A stretch of 64,000 bases of DNA from Acanthornis magna (Eukaryota > Chordata > Aves > Passeriformes > Acanthizidae). Numbering within the stretch: the stretch's first letter is position 1; each line of letters opens with the position of its first letter. The position numbers and the translations under genes were made by a program. This document shows, one piece after another, positions 1-12,719 of the stretch. Location of the stretch: contig JAWUZG010000177.1 of assembly GCA_036785705.1 (NCBI GenBank), forward strand, positions 124,001-188,000. The letters run 5' to 3'. The notes under the pieces are model-generated. The model did no database searches. It worked only from the letters and a program-made list of their open reading frames with translations, and was not told where the DNA came from.

Positions 1-18
1 CTCATCGGTACTTATTAA

Positions 19-79
19 ATTAACAAGACTTTGAAACACTTAATGAATCAAAACTCATCAAGTGTTTCCAAAGTTAATA
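19..79. repeat. imperfect inverted repeat (hairpin)
   Basis: Left arm 19-41 and right arm about 60-78 pair over AAACACTT/AAGTGTTT, then CTTTG/CAAAG after a single bulged base, then ATTAA/TTAAT after a 5-base bulge. The loop is about 18 bases. It may be a degenerate short palindromic element; no transposon terminus or target duplication could be assigned so close to the window edge. Confidence 0.55.
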
Positions 80-650
80 ACTAATCTAAAGATTCTTTTT
101 TTTTCCCCACTCTGTATCTGCATGTGAAATTTATACATTCCCCACACAATCGCTGAAGTTCAGATGGTCCTAATCTCATGAAAGATTTATTACCCCATAG
201 CTCAGTGATTTATTCAACGTTTGCTGGAGCAACACGTAGCATGTGTGAGGAAGGGAGGAGTGTCTCTATTTATTATTTCATTTCCAAGGCTTATTCCAAG
301 TTCTGGGGACCCCTCCATGAGTGTGTGTGTCTGCAGACTGGCGCTGAATGACAAATTTGCGGCTTTAATTTGAAAGTGGAAGCCGGGGGTGCACAAAGGA
401 TGGCCAAAATCCAGGGAAAAGTGACTGCATGTGACAGGACATAATGGAGAAGCTGCTATTCTGTTTTCTAAAATGTAAAACCAAAAGGAAAAGTTTTTTT
501 CACCACCATGGAAAAGCAAACAAGCCTTCCCATCAGATGTTAAGAGGAAAATTAATAGATGCAGGGGAGATGTGCTCTGTAGATTTTTGGGAAGGGTATG
601 AAGGTACAGCATGAAACCCAGCAAGAACCTGTATGACAGCATCCTTATTC

Positions 651-1030
651 CCAGGGGTTCAGCCTGGAGAAGGGAAGGACACAGGGAGAGCTGCGAGCCC
701 CTGGCAGGGCCTGAAGGGCTCCAGGAGAGCTGCAGAGGGACTGGGGACAAGGGCTGCAGGGACAGCACACAGGGAATGGCTTGGCAGTGCCAGAGGGCAG
801 GGCCAGATGGGATCTTGGGAATTGGGAATTGCTGCCGGGGAGGGTGGGGAGGGGCTGGGCTGGAATTGCCAGAGCAGCTGTGGCTGCCCCTGGATCCCTG
901 CAGTGTCCCAGGCCAGGCTGGACAGGGCTTGGAGCAGCCTGGGACAGTGGCAGGTGTCCCTGCCATGGCTGGGGTGGCACTGGGTGATTTTAAGGTCCCT
1001 TCCAACACAAACCGTTCTGGGATTCTGTGA
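651..1030 (+). mobile_element. CR1 LINE fragment, 3' end, about 380 bp
   Basis: It runs from a '(c)agcctggagaagg' CR1 segment through 'gtccca-ggccaggctggacagg' to the intact tail ending GGGATTCTGTGA. It is one of the longer copies here. Open frames crossing it on both strands are artefacts of its GC-rich composition. Confidence 0.9.
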
Positions 1031-1073
1031 AGTCTCCAGGGGATTACCTTGGCGAGGAGAAAGCAGAGGGTTT

Positions 1074-1127
1074 CCAATAATCCAGTAACCCCAGCTATTC
1101 CCAATAATTCAGTAACTCCAGCAGAGA
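1074..1127. repeat. tandem duplication, 27-bp unit, two copies
   Basis: CCAATAATCCAGTAACCCCA (1074) and CCAATAATTCAGTAACTCCA (1101) are near-identical and lie 27 bases apart, shortly after a CR1 fragment. Confidence 0.8.
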
Positions 1128-2508
1128 TGTCTGACAGTGAGCAGAGCACAGGGAAATGCCCTTCCTGCTCACCTGCACCCCCTCCACAGAGCCTGGGAGA
1201 GGGGCTGGCTCTTAGGTGGGCAAAGGATGGGGACGACCAAGATGTGAAAGGAGGAGGAAATGCAGGACAGGGAAGGGGAACAGGCACAGAGCTGGCAGGG
1301 TGACCACAGCAGCACATTTCAGAGCAGTCCCAGGTGCTCAGCTGCCCATGTGGAGCCTCCTGCAACTCGAACAGGATTTATGCTCCGTCCATATAAATTG
1401 CATCTCTCTGCCAACAGCGTGATAAATGTACCCTACAAAGCTCCCTCAGGCCCCACTACCCTTTTCCCCCTGCCCTGCACCATCTCTGTTCTCAGCTACC
1501 TCGGGGCAGCTGGATTTGTGATTATCCACTCCAACACCCCATTAATCTCGGGCTCCCTTTTACACGTGTAGGAAGAGAAATCTTTGTGTAATGACACTGC
1601 TGTAAAACAGGGAGCCTGAAGTGCAGCCCTGCTCAGAGAGAGCTCACGAGCAGATCCAGGGGCTGTGATGAGAGACCAACGAGCGAGCTGAGAGAAGAAA
1701 TCCAACCCAGCCATATGGGGCTGGGTGACAAAACCCATCAGGCGGATATGGGAGAGGGGAAATTCATCCGCAATTTGTGCTGCAGCAGCTGAGACCCGAG
1801 AGTGGCCTTTTAACTGGATTTTACACCAATTCTCTCTGATGCATTGTGAGGAGAGAGGCAGGCGCAGAAGGGCCGTGGTTCAGCCCTGGAGGCGATTGTG
1901 GAGGAAAATGCAATTACATCTGGCTGCTGAACTTGCCCTTGCCTTCCCCTGGCTGTGCGAGCTGTGCTCTCGCCTGGGAAAACATATATGCAAAAGGAAG
2001 GGATTGGAATGGATGGCCCTGCCGTTCCTATCAGTGACCCCATGCCCGAGCTCCCAGTTCCCTGGAAAAATTTTCACGCCATTCCAACCACGGAGTAATT
2101 GCAATTGGGGCAGGTGGGCCTTGGCTCAACCCTCACTGCCCACCATGTCCCACAGAAGATTCTTGTGCCACACTTTGGAGACATTCAAGACCAGTTTCTC
2201 CACAGACTGCACTGGAATTCCTCCCTTCCACTCCTCACTTCTCCTGCTGTGTGGGAGGATGAACATCCCATGGCCAGGGTGTCACGAGAGCCACCACTGC
2301 TGGAGGACAAGGCAGAGGGAAGATGAATCCTCCGTGGCAATCCACCCAGGCAGACTTGCTTCCATGTTAGGTGGTATTTACTTTAGGAGGTGACTGGAAC
2401 TAAATGCACCCCCAGGATTTCAACCACATCTGCGCACACACTTCCCTTTTTCAGGCAGGAAAATTCTCACTGTCTCTTTTCCCTTTTCCTCACCACAGTA
2501 ATGGTGCT

Positions 2509-2514
2509 ACTTCC
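2509..2514. repeat. target-site duplication, left copy (ACTTCC)
   Basis: Directly abuts the TG terminus of the LTR and is identical to the hexamer on the other side, marking the original integration site. Confidence 0.8.
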
Positions 2515-2795
2515 TGTTGGCTCTGATTTTCTTATATTCGTGGAGATTCGCGGAAGTTCGCAGGGAAGTCACGACAAAATGGCAGAAGAGCAAACTTTAT
2601 TTACAAAACCTTCTTTATAGATTCATTAATAATCTAATAATTATTGGTCGACAGTTTTTCCACCCCCCAAGATGATTGGCTGGAGCCCTAGAGAATCCAG
2701 TACCAAAACACAGAGATTAGAAAAGCACAAGAATGCAACTTATCTCTATTCTCCATGAGAAAGAAGAGAAAGATTTTTAAAACAGTGCAACTACA
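2515..2795 (-). mobile_element. solo LTR of an endogenous retrovirus, 281 bp, with 6-bp target duplication
   Basis: Seen: on the minus strand the element starts TGTAGTTG and ends GAGCCAACA, the TG...CA termini of an LTR. It is flanked on both sides by the same six bases (plus-strand ACTTCC at 2509-2514 and 2796-2801). Read on the minus strand it has a CCAAT box (2675-2679), a TATA-like CTATAAA (2614-2620) and an AATAAA polyadenylation signal (2596-2601) in the U3-R-U5 order. Known: a 6-bp duplication is typical of class II (ERVK-like) retroviruses in birds. No gag, pol or env frame lies beside it, so it is a solo LTR left by LTR-LTR recombination. The family name cannot be given without a repeat library. 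Confidence 0.85.
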
Positions 2796-2801
2796 ACTTC
2801 C
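2796..2801. repeat. target-site duplication, right copy (ACTTCC)
   Basis: Directly abuts the CA terminus of the LTR; identical to positions 2509-2514. Identity of the two copies argues against rearrangement of the locus since integration. Confidence 0.8.
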
Positions 2802-4517
2802 CTCTTAGTGGGGGGGAGTTAATTAATTAATGCATGTGACATGAATCACCACTATCACCTTCCCTACTCCAGCTATCCCTTTTAATCCAGAGCAATCATT
2901 TTTCCTGAAAACACTAAGATCTGGAATGAAACACGGACAAACCAGAACTAAGCTCCATCTCCATAATTTCCTTCCAGATCTCCAAACAAGACCGAAGTCC
3001 TCACCTGTCTGTTGCTGGGTATTTCTATCAAACCATGACATGTGGTGATTTTCTGAAGGTCAGAGATGAAGTGACTCATTTGCCTTTTGGCACAGTGTCC
3101 TCCCACTGCTGGTGAGATGTCCTGACCTCCACACTGGTGTCTCACCCCAGACATTAAACCCCTTCAATCCCAAAGCTGTCTTTACCGAGGGCTGAGGAGG
3201 AATTTGGATGTGGAGCCCGCCAAAGAGCCAATTTTGAGCCAGAGACCACACAGCCCTCCAAAATACCCCAACCTGCCAGCAGTGTCAAGTAGTCCATAAA
3301 TTATCCTTGAAGCCTTCTGGTTTTAATCACTCCCAGTCCCTGATTACTCTTGGAACGTGACTCCAGGCCCCTGCATGGAGTATTTATCTTGCATTAATTA
3401 GATTAGAAAAGCAGGGGTATTCAATACACCAACTAATCAAGTCAAGGGATCAATACAGCGTGTGGCAGAGACTTCCAACATCCTCACTCTGCAAGATGAC
3501 AATGAATCAGTTCTAGAAGGTACCCAAAATAACTCTCAGTGACTTAATAGAGGGGAAATGTGAACTTTCATCTGTTTCCTCACTTGGTACCAGTGTATAA
3601 ATACCAATCCTGCAAGGCAGAACTGGTGGGGCTGAGCAGTAAAACACAACTCCAGGTCTTTGGCCAATATGGAAGGGTAGCCAGGACTTCAGGAGCATTG
3701 ATTTTAGTCAGCCAAGGTGCCAGGTGAGCCTGAGGCAGCAGCTCTAGGTCTTGTTGTCAGGGGGGATTTCTCATGAATTTTGGTGCTCTGTGGTTTAGCC
3801 ACTGGGCCATGACAATCTTGAGTTATTTGATGAGAAGTGAAAAAATAAAGGCCCAAAAAAAGAAAAAAAAGAATTAACAGCAGCCATCAGCAGATGATGG
3901 AAGTGCAGACTGCTCTGTTCCAGGCGATGATGACTTACCCATGGAGGAAAGGGCTTACTGAGCATTTCAGGGCATTGTTTATTATGTTACAGGGCTGAAG
4001 GGGGGAGGAAGTCCTGCCTGAAAGACAGAAGCACAAAGAAAGGTGACCCTGAGTTCACATCAGCATCGAACTGGGGCTGAGAGCCTGTCTGGTGAAGCCC
4101 TGTGGGCTCCTCAGAACTTATAAGAACAGTCTGCAGAGCTGTTTCCAACCACAAGCCATCCTCTGACAAGGATGAGTAGAGAGGAGCCCCTGAGCTGCAA
4201 GCAGAGATTTAATGTGAAAGGCTGTGCAAGCAACCTTTTAACCTCCTGCTTTCCTCTCACCCCCTCCAGAGCCTTCTTCACTGTTAGAAAAGAAGTTATT
4301 AGAAGAAAGTGAGTTGTCGTTAAATCAGTAGCTGCTCTCTGATATTCCATATCCTATTAAATTGTCCTGTTGGGTAGAGGGATGCTGGTTCCTTGTTTAT
4401 AACAATAATAAGCTGAGGATGGAGAGCTCTCCCTCGAGGCTGTGCTGTGTTTCTGCCCATCTTTTCCAACCCTTATAATTTGTCCAGCATGACTTCCTAA
4501 CCCAGGCCACCCATTTC

Positions 4518-4607
4518 CATGGAATCATGGAATGGTTTGAGCTGGAAGGGACCTTCGAGATCATCTCTTTCCAGCCCCACTGCCACGGGCAGGGACACCT
4601 TCCACTG
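4518..4607 (-). mobile_element. CR1 LINE fragment, 3' tail
   Basis: Reverse-complement CR1 tail (GGAATCATGGAATGGTTTGA) followed by the 'gggcagggacaccttccac' block, then 5' truncation. Confidence 0.9.
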
Positions 4608-7219
4608 AGATTTGGAAATAATGCCTGTAATCTAACTCAGAGATTATCCTTCAAAGTGAAATTCATGTGAGAGTGAAGACTCTGCCATCTGCCTCGAAAA
4701 GACGGGGAAATTGTTCCCATCACTCACTGCCTGGCAGGAAGCGGAATTTCTGCGTAAGTAGCGACTTTGTGAAATAATTAATTTTGTTCCTCCTCTTCTG
4801 AGCATTTGCCTCACATGAATCCTGACCAAAGGGGCTGCATTAAGGGAAGTCTGACAGCCATCCCCTCCATCCCTCGGGCTGGAGCTCCATCCCAGCCCCG
4901 CAGAGTTGGAGGTGCTCCCTTCTCCCCCTCGTCTGTCGCACGCAGAAGTTGCGCATCGTCTCTGCAGATTGAGTTCCCACTCCAGTTAATTTTCTCTCTC
5001 CCTGTGCAGCCCGGAGCAGTTGGAGCCTGCACTGAGATGTAATGATCTCCTGTTTTTGTTCTTGTGAGTCAGACTCTGCTCAGTACAAACCTCTGAGCTA
5101 ATCCCAGCGTGAACAGCTGTTTCTGGCAAAATGAGGGACAACAGGCAGACAAAGCTGCTCTGGCTGTTTGTTTCCTTCTTCTTCGGGAACTAAATCTTCC
5201 CAGTTAAAGTTCTTGAGGATGTCCATGAAGTTTATTGAGCTTGCAGGAGGTCTCAACTACAGCTCAGTGTTTTGTGCTGGGCTGTTTAGAACAATGCTGC
5301 AAACATTTAACGACCTGGTGGGAGGGGAGAGGAGGGGAACTCGATTGCAATTAAAGGGTGAGGTTTGTTTTTTTCCCAGGAATTATCATTAAAAAGGAAA
5401 TGCTCTGCAACTGGAAACATGGTGAACATCAGAGAAGAGATTTCAGTAGTCACAGTCACTGCAGGCTCTGCTTCCATTGGCTTCCATGAGAAAAACTTGT
5501 TGGAAAATGCTGGATTAACAAAATTTGGTGTGCCCAGGGATTTACAGGCATTGGGAATGAAGGTGCTCCTTTACAAACTCCATTTCCCTTTATTAACTGT
5601 GTGGATCACATGAATACACAGGGCTAGGGATGAGATGAAAACCCCAGATCTGATGTTCTCCTAAGACTCTGCCTAATGAAAGATTTCTCCTGATCTTTCT
5701 CACCCTCCAGCCTGGGGAGGAGATGGAGAAGAGGTGGTGATGTGCCCCAAATTCCATGGCAAGTACACTCCTAAGGCAAAAATCTCCAGTGCCTTGGTCC
5801 CCTCTGCTCTCTGCCTTCCCTGTCAAATCCCCAAAAAGCAGGGAAAACCACAGATGTTGAGAGAAAAGGGATGATGAGGGACGTGCACATGCCAGGGTCA
5901 CTTCATGGTGTATCCTTCTAACTCACTCTGTTCTTACTTCATCTTTCCTTCCTGGGAGCAGCTGATTTATCTTTATTATCCTCCTCTGTTGTCACTGTCA
6001 TTAAATTTTGTTGAGCCAAGAGACTCCACTGTGTGCTTTAGTAATTCGATCAGAAGGGAGGGGAAGCAGAGCTGAGGTAATAGGCAGCATGGAAGAGGTC
6101 AGGAGAAGCAGCCAGTGGCACATTAAGGGAAATACAGATCCGGGCTTGCTTGGAAATGGTGATCCTGGAGCGTGCCTGAGCCACGGGCAGCAACAATCGG
6201 GAGCAACAGCGACCCTGTGCCCCTCTGCTTCGGCTGGCTCATCTCCCTAAGACCTGATCTTGCAGGGATGTCACACCCCAGGTTTTAGTCTGTCTTTAGC
6301 GATGCAAACCAGCTCCTGGAATCAGCAAGGGAAGAGCTCAGGCGTTGCTTTTCCCAGCTCCCTGCTTTCCACGCGCCTCTAAGTGAATCTGTGGGTTGTT
6401 TCATTTTAAGCATCAGCCATTAAATGAGCCCAGTGGCAAAGCAGTCGTTTATCTCTGCTATTTTATTTATGTGGCAAGATTTCCCTGCTGAGGGAAGAGT
6501 CCCACTGCGTTGTGCCCTCGAATTGGGTCTGGCTGGGATGGAGTTAATTTTCCCAGATCCCTCGCAGTGCTGGGGACTGGCAGATGGGAAGGTGTTGGAA
6601 ACACACCAGTGTTTTGGCCACAATATCAAGGCTGTCTCTCCAACATTCCCCCCTCACCAGCAGGCTGGGGGTGGGCAGGATCCTGGGAGGGGACACAGCC
6701 AGGACAGCTGTCCCAAACTGACCAAAGGGATATTCCAGACCATATGGTGTCTGCTCAGCAGTGAAAGCTAAGAAAAAGGAGGAAGAGGAGTTGTATTTGT
6801 TAGTAAAATATTTGTCTTACAAACTGAAGTCCTACTTCCTGGGAAGTGTCTGGACATCACCTGCTGATGGAAAGCAGAGAATAAATCTTTTGTTTTCCTT
6901 TGCTTCTGTGCACGATTCTCATTTCTGCTTTATTTAACTGCCTTCATGCTGACTCACAAGTTTTTTTGTGGTCCTGGTGTCCAGCCAAGGCCAGCCCACC
7001 ACAGCCCTGCTGCAGACATGGAATAAAACACATTCTGGTCCACATGTAAATGGACAAGAGTGACAGAAAATTCAGGGAGAAAGGGGCTTCAAGGCATTGG
7101 AAATTGAATTCATTGATCTCCTACAGATCAGAATGACAAAGAGAGAAAACAGAAATTTTTTACCTTGGAGGCCAGTGACAAAGCCCTGTTTCTTGAAGGC
7201 CAGGCCATGGTTGCTAATG

Positions 7220-7342
7220 CAGGTTGGATGGGACCCTGAGCCACCTGGTCTGGTCAGAGGTGTCCCTGCCCATGGCAGGGCTTGGACTGGATGAGCTTTG
7301 AGGTCCTTCCAGACCAAACCATTCCATGATTCTGTGACTCTA
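7220..7342 (+). mobile_element. CR1 LINE fragment, 3' tail
   Basis: Contains 'caggttggatggga', 'gtgtccctgcccatggcag' and the tail CCATTCCATGATTCTGTGA. Confidence 0.9.
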
Positions 7343-7807
7343 TAGGAAACCTCAGCCCTTCAACAGCTATGAGCTGGGAAGATAACCCTGGATGTCACTT
7401 TTCTGGTGAAAACCCACACAGATTCATTCTTCTTGTCCTTTCCTATTGGGTTTTTATTTTCCCTAGTGTCTCTTTACAGTGTGCAATGTTATGCCAGTGT
7501 AGTCAAGTGTCCTGTGGTCAGACACATCTGTACATGCAGCAGCCCCACTCCTTGTAATCATCTGCATGTGCATAAGAAAATTGCCATTTTCTAATTACAC
7601 AGCCACATAAAATCATAGTATTATGGTCCACTGCACAAACCCCACACGTTTATCCATATATGGACACACAAAGAGGACACAGTTCATCTGGAGTATTTTA
7701 AATGACTGTTTAGAATGAAAAAAAAAAGCTCACCAGGAGCTCCAGTGACCACCAGCGACCAGTCCTGTTCTGGGGAGAGGTGTCATGTATCCATAATTTG
7801 TGCCGGA

Positions 7808-8158
7808 TTATATTATATATTATATATTATATATTATATATTATATATTATATATTATATATTATATATTATATATTAAATATTATATATTATATATTAT
7901 ATAGTACATGTTACGTATTATGTATTACGTATTACGTATTATATATTATATATTATGTATTATATATTATATATTATATTCTATATTCTATATTGTATGT
8001 TGTATGTTGTATATATTATGTATATTATATGATGTTATATGATGTTATATGATGTTATATGATGTTATATGATGTTATATGATGTTATATGATGTTATAT
8101 TATATTATATTATATTATATTATATTATATTATATTATATTATATTATATTATATTAT
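7808..8158. repeat. composite AT microsatellite with periods 7, 10 and 5 bp
   Basis: Seen: about 7808-8000 is mostly a 7-bp TTATATA repeat with degenerate TATTACG and TTGTATG variants toward its right part. Next, 8031-8100 is seven tandem copies of GATGTTATAT, and 8101-8158 is a 5-bp TATAT repeat. The three arrays abut and share the TTATAT core, so each probably arose by mutation and re-amplification within the previous one. The reading frame through it (Ile/Tyr-rich) is not a gene. Confidence 0.95.
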
Positions 8159-8220
8159 TTGTGTTGGCACCTGCACATCCAAAACAGAAGGATGGATCTC
8201 TTTTCTTCCAAATACTCAAC

Positions 8221-8266
8221 AGGATGATCATTAAGGTCCCTTCCAACCCTAACCATTCTATGATTC
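8221..8266 (+). mobile_element. CR1 LINE fragment, terminal 45 bp only
   Basis: 'TTAAGGTCCCTTCCAACC' followed by CATTCTATGATTC. It lies about 60 bases to the right of the AT satellite. Confidence 0.85.
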
Positions 8267-9370
8267 ACGTACAGACAGAAAGAACACACATCTCTTTTTC
8301 CCTGTTTCTTGCCTTCACGTGCACATGCTCTCACACGTATGCAAATACACACTGAGACTTCATGGACTCCCTGGGAAAAATATAGATATAATGAGAAAAA
8401 ATCTAGACAAGATGTCCAGGATCCCACGTGCATTCTGGGCTAGCTAAAGTTTAGCATAATAAACCGCAATTTCATTGGAATAAATTATTTATTAGTTTTT
8501 GAGGGGTTTGGGGTTGGGTTTTTTTTTTCCTTGAAGCTCATAAAGGCAACAATGAAAAATTACTCCAGAATTTATTCACTCTGCATGCTGGGAGAAACAC
8601 TGTGTGTCTCTGTGTATATGCAGACATAAAGCAGACCACGCTGTGATCTTATGTTGTTACGAGCAGGCTGCAAGTTCCTGCACACCACAGAAAAAAGCAA
8701 AATGCCATAAAAATTAAAGGAGCAGCGCAGAATTCCAGTATCTTTGCGGGCACATAAAAAGGAAGAGCTCTAGCTTGCTTTAGATCCTAGAGATGGCTGT
8801 TCACTGTTAGCTTATCTAGGCTGGAGCGGATCTTTGCCAGGTGATCACCTCTGCACCTTCAGGCACTGAGATGCTGTGCTGGGCTTGGGACACTGCCCCG
8901 GAGTGTGGCAGCAAATGCACATTTGTTGTGATTAGGATATGCTGTGATTGCCCTAAAAAGTCTCTGTGCACAAAACTCCAGTAAAGACCCAAATAATCTC
9001 TTAATTTTTTACTGCAGTTCCCTTTCTGGCCACAATCCTAATCCTGCCCAAAGGCCCCCAATGGTCCCAGGCTTGTTGGTACTAATATCACACTGAATGT
9101 GCCAAAATCTCCATGGTTTTGACGTTATTTTTCAATTTTAGTGCTCTCTTGGAGCTTTTTGTTATCCCATTCACAGGCCATGCCCAGCCTTCCAGTGTAC
9201 CTCTCCCAAGACTTGACAGCAACTTTGAAGCTCCACTTATGATGACAAATGGAGATAATTTGCATTTTCTTTTTCTTCAGTATGGTTCAAACTTGAAATC
9301 CATCTTTAGCTATTTCTAAATCCTTAACACTTGATCTGAGGCTTTAAGTTTATCTTCCCGTTACACAGAA

Positions 9371-9505
9371 GCCTGGAAGTGTTCCAAAAAATACATGGAT
9401 GTGGCATTTAAGGACGTGGTTTGGTGGTGGGCTTGGCAGGGCTGGGTTAATGCTTGGACTTGATGATCTCAGAGGGCTTTTCCAACCCTAATAATTCCAA
9501 GATTC
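9371..9505 (+). mobile_element. CR1 LINE fragment, second subfamily type
   Basis: Pattern 'cctggaagtgttc... gtggcattta... ggttaatgcttggacttgat' and a TTTTCCAACCCTAATAATTC tail. This tail type differs from the CCTTAAAGATCATCTC type common elsewhere in the window. Confidence 0.85.
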
Positions 9506-11808
9506 AAAGAACAACTTTATACATTGAAGTACAACTCCGAGGTTTAACCAAGCACCCTCCACCATCCAAGGGTCAGCTGCCAAATCAGTGCAGTGCCCAC
9601 AGGGTTAGAGGAGAATGGAAACAGCCCAGGAGATAACAAAACTTTTGGAGGAGTGTCCTGATCCTTACCGCAATTTGTCCATGAGAACCAAGCCAAGGAG
9701 CTTCCACACCTCAGCTCACCCAGGCAGCCATTTCCACAAATTCCCTGTGTCTCCCTGGGCTGGATGCACTCCGAGAAACAACCCCACGAATGTCCTTGAA
9801 AGACTTTGCCATGGATCACTGATTTTCCTAATTTCTCTGGAGTTCTTTGTCAGCACTTTTGCCTCTGTGGGATCCCCAGACACATTTCCTATGGCAGCGA
9901 TGAAGGTTTGGTTCGGTTCTTTAAAGGCTTGGAACTGAGGGCTAAAACACTTTAATTACTGCAGGATTAGCAGCCCTCATCCTGACACCCCCTGATGTCT
10001 GAGCCATGCTGCTCATTCCAGGTGGATCATCTCATGGTGTGGGATCTGTGTCCCCGGAGTGCGAGCTCTCCTTCACAGAGTGGCACAGAGCCAGAATAGA
10101 AGGTGACAAGAAAATCTCGATGGATGTAAAGCAAAGCACAGCTTGAGTTTGCCAAAATGTTCACTCCGAGCACTCAGACTTAAAGCTGAAGAAGTGATAT
10201 AACTATGGGACTCGTCAGAATCCATTTCTGGTCATTCTTTCGGTAGCAGACCCCAAAATCAGCACAGTTCAGACCACCTCAGATGCACAGAGCAATGACC
10301 TGGGCAAGCTGGGGACAGAGAGGAATGAAAGGGATCTGCTGCTCCCTCCCAAAGAGATATGAACTAATTCCCTGGGGGAAAAGTATTCATTGCCCAGCAG
10401 AGACAAGCCAAGTGCTGACACTGTGACAGAATGATTGGAATAATTGTCAACAGCCTGGTGTCTGTTTTGGGTGTGAGCCTTGGACAAAAATCTGAGCAGC
10501 TCCTTGGTGGCAAAGCCACAGTCTTGAGCATCTCTGTGAAGATCACAGGAAATCCTGAGAAAAAAGAGCATGGACACCAGAGACAAGCCAAGATCCCTTA
10601 GCTGTGGTACAGAGGGGACCTAAAGTAAAAATAGTTTTTGACAGACATTGCAAATAACTCCCTAAAATGAGCTGCTTTGGCTCTCTGTGCAAGCACTGCA
10701 GTGATGTAGCTACTGTCGAGGGTACCTCGTGTTATCCTAAAGTTCAACCTGCAGGAAGTCAAGTGTATTTCACCCTAAAAGGGTCCATTTCCCCCTCCCA
10801 CCACCAGCAGGTGTCTGGATGCTTTATCAGGATGCTTTATCAGCTTTACCTGCTCAGTGGGGAGCCACACTCAGAAGGGTGGATGTCCCCAGGTTCCTCC
10901 CTCTTGGATGGTTTGGATGGTGCCAGCTGCATCAGGGGCTGAAAATGCTGCCTGCAGCCCTTTTTTTGGCAGGGAATTCGCAGCTGCTGCTCTGCTGTGC
11001 TCCCCTCTCATTGATAAAAGGTGTCCCTCCTCAGAGGGCTCGCAGAGATAAGTGCTTGAGGGATGCCCTTGGTGCGTTTGCAGCTTTGCCCCAGTAGTTT
11101 TATGGTTATTGGCTGCTGCTCCAGCTTTCTCAAAGGAAGCCAGAATTAAAATAGCTTTCTATATTCCTTGAGTACCTTCCATCATCCCTTGGCAGCAGCC
11201 ATCCCTTCACATCCTCCTCTCAATGATGTTACTGGCACCAAGCACGGGGCCCCACCATTCCCAGCTCTCTGATGCACTTAATTAAAGCAGAATCACTCAA
11301 TAATTCTGTTGTGCTTTCCTGGGCATCTGCTTGTTCACCTCTCGTGTGCACAGGCAATTAATTTTTAGGTTTTCCCGTACAAAGGGACTGGAAAAAGAAT
11401 ATTAATTCCAGCCCGGCAGGAGGGAAGGAGGACATTTTGCTGGGGGGTGAGTCCACCTGCAGGGCTCTGCCCCTGGATTGTGAGTGCAAAGATGCCCAAA
11501 GGGCTCCCAGAGTGCTGGAAGTTGGAAGCGAGGGAAGGTTTGGGAGATAAAACAGTTCTCCTCTCCTGCCCAATTCCATTAATTCTGAGGATAAATTAAT
11601 AAGCATGTTCCTGCCTGGAAACCTCATCAAAATCAGTGGCCCTGGGTGCTATGTAAAAGTAAATGCCAGACCCTGCTGCAAGGAGCTGTTTGTGGCCTTT
11701 AGTGACATCTGCGGGATCACACGGAGACTATGGAGAAATCTCAACCCCAAAACTCCTGATTCGTGGGCTGGGGCATTTTCATGAGTTCATCCCCTCTCCC
11801 TCAAGCTT

Positions 11809-11822
11809 AAAAAAAAAAAAAG
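11809..11822 (+). repeat. poly-A run
   Basis: About a dozen A after AAGCTT; isolated simple repeat. Confidence 0.8.
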
Positions 11823-12410
11823 GAGCAGTAAAGAATCATAATTTTCCCTGGCATATATTGAAATGTCATTTGAATGAGAGCAAACAATGCTTTCTGCTCC
11901 TTTGGGTAACTGATATGGACAAAAGTCCACAAGAACAAGAAAACTGCAGCTCTGATCTGCTTAATGGATACCAGAGGCACAAAATGCTTTCAAATGCACA
12001 CAATTATTTTTTCCTCTGCTAATTGAGGGGGCGAAAGCTTCTTTCTAGGAAATATGGTAATATATATTGATCAGAAAAATTAAGCTTCTATCCCAAACCC
12101 TGAGCACGATGCAAGGTTAAGAGACTTTAATTAATGAAAAAGCTTTTTTATGAAATGATGCCACCACTCAAGGAGAGTGTACACTGTGACCTCCAGTTAA
12201 GTGGAGACACCTTTTAAATATGACACTGCTCACACGATCATCACTCACTCCCTTTCTTGGCCAGACAAATATGGAATGGACCTGCTGCCAGCCCAGGCTG
12301 TCCAGCTCTGCCCTGCTGAGGTGGCCACCCCAAAAATGTCAATCCAGATCTGTGAAGGCATCGACCAGCAGTTGGTGGGGTGGGATAAATTCAGCAGAAG
12401 AGAGTGAAAT

Positions 12411-12562
12411 TGCAGCTGTCCCATCCCTGGAAGTGTCCGAGGCCAGGCTGGACAGGGCTTGGAGCAATCTGGGACAGTGGAAAGTGTCCCTGCCCATGGC
12501 ACAGGGGGGGAACTGGATGAGCTTTGAGTCCCTCCAACAAAAAACACTCTGGGATTCTGTGA
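12411..12562 (+). mobile_element. CR1 LINE fragment, 3' end
   Basis: Contains 'ccatccctggaagtgtc', 'gccaggctggacagggct' and the tail GGGATTCTGTGA. Confidence 0.9.
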
Positions 12563-12719
12563 ATAAATTTAAAACAGCAAAGAAGATGCACCCACAAATC
12601 CTCCACCCTTTGCTCCTGAAAACTGTTCCTCTGCATTTATTTTAAGTCCAGACTCCCACAGTTATCAGACGCCCAAGCTGCCATTGAAATTAAAGTCTCC
12701 CAACTCCCCTTGTGCACCT

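Noticed and set aside
214..1365. 383-codon open frame on the minus strand
   Set aside because: It runs antisense through a GC-rich CR1 copy, is Pro/Ser-rich, has no recognisable domain and no supporting splice or initiation context.
1725..2393. 222-codon open frame on the plus strand
   Set aside because: No domain, and codon content looks random; it is unsupported by splice sites.
7780..8052. Ile/Tyr-rich 'membrane' peptide
   Set aside because: Translation of the AT microsatellite.
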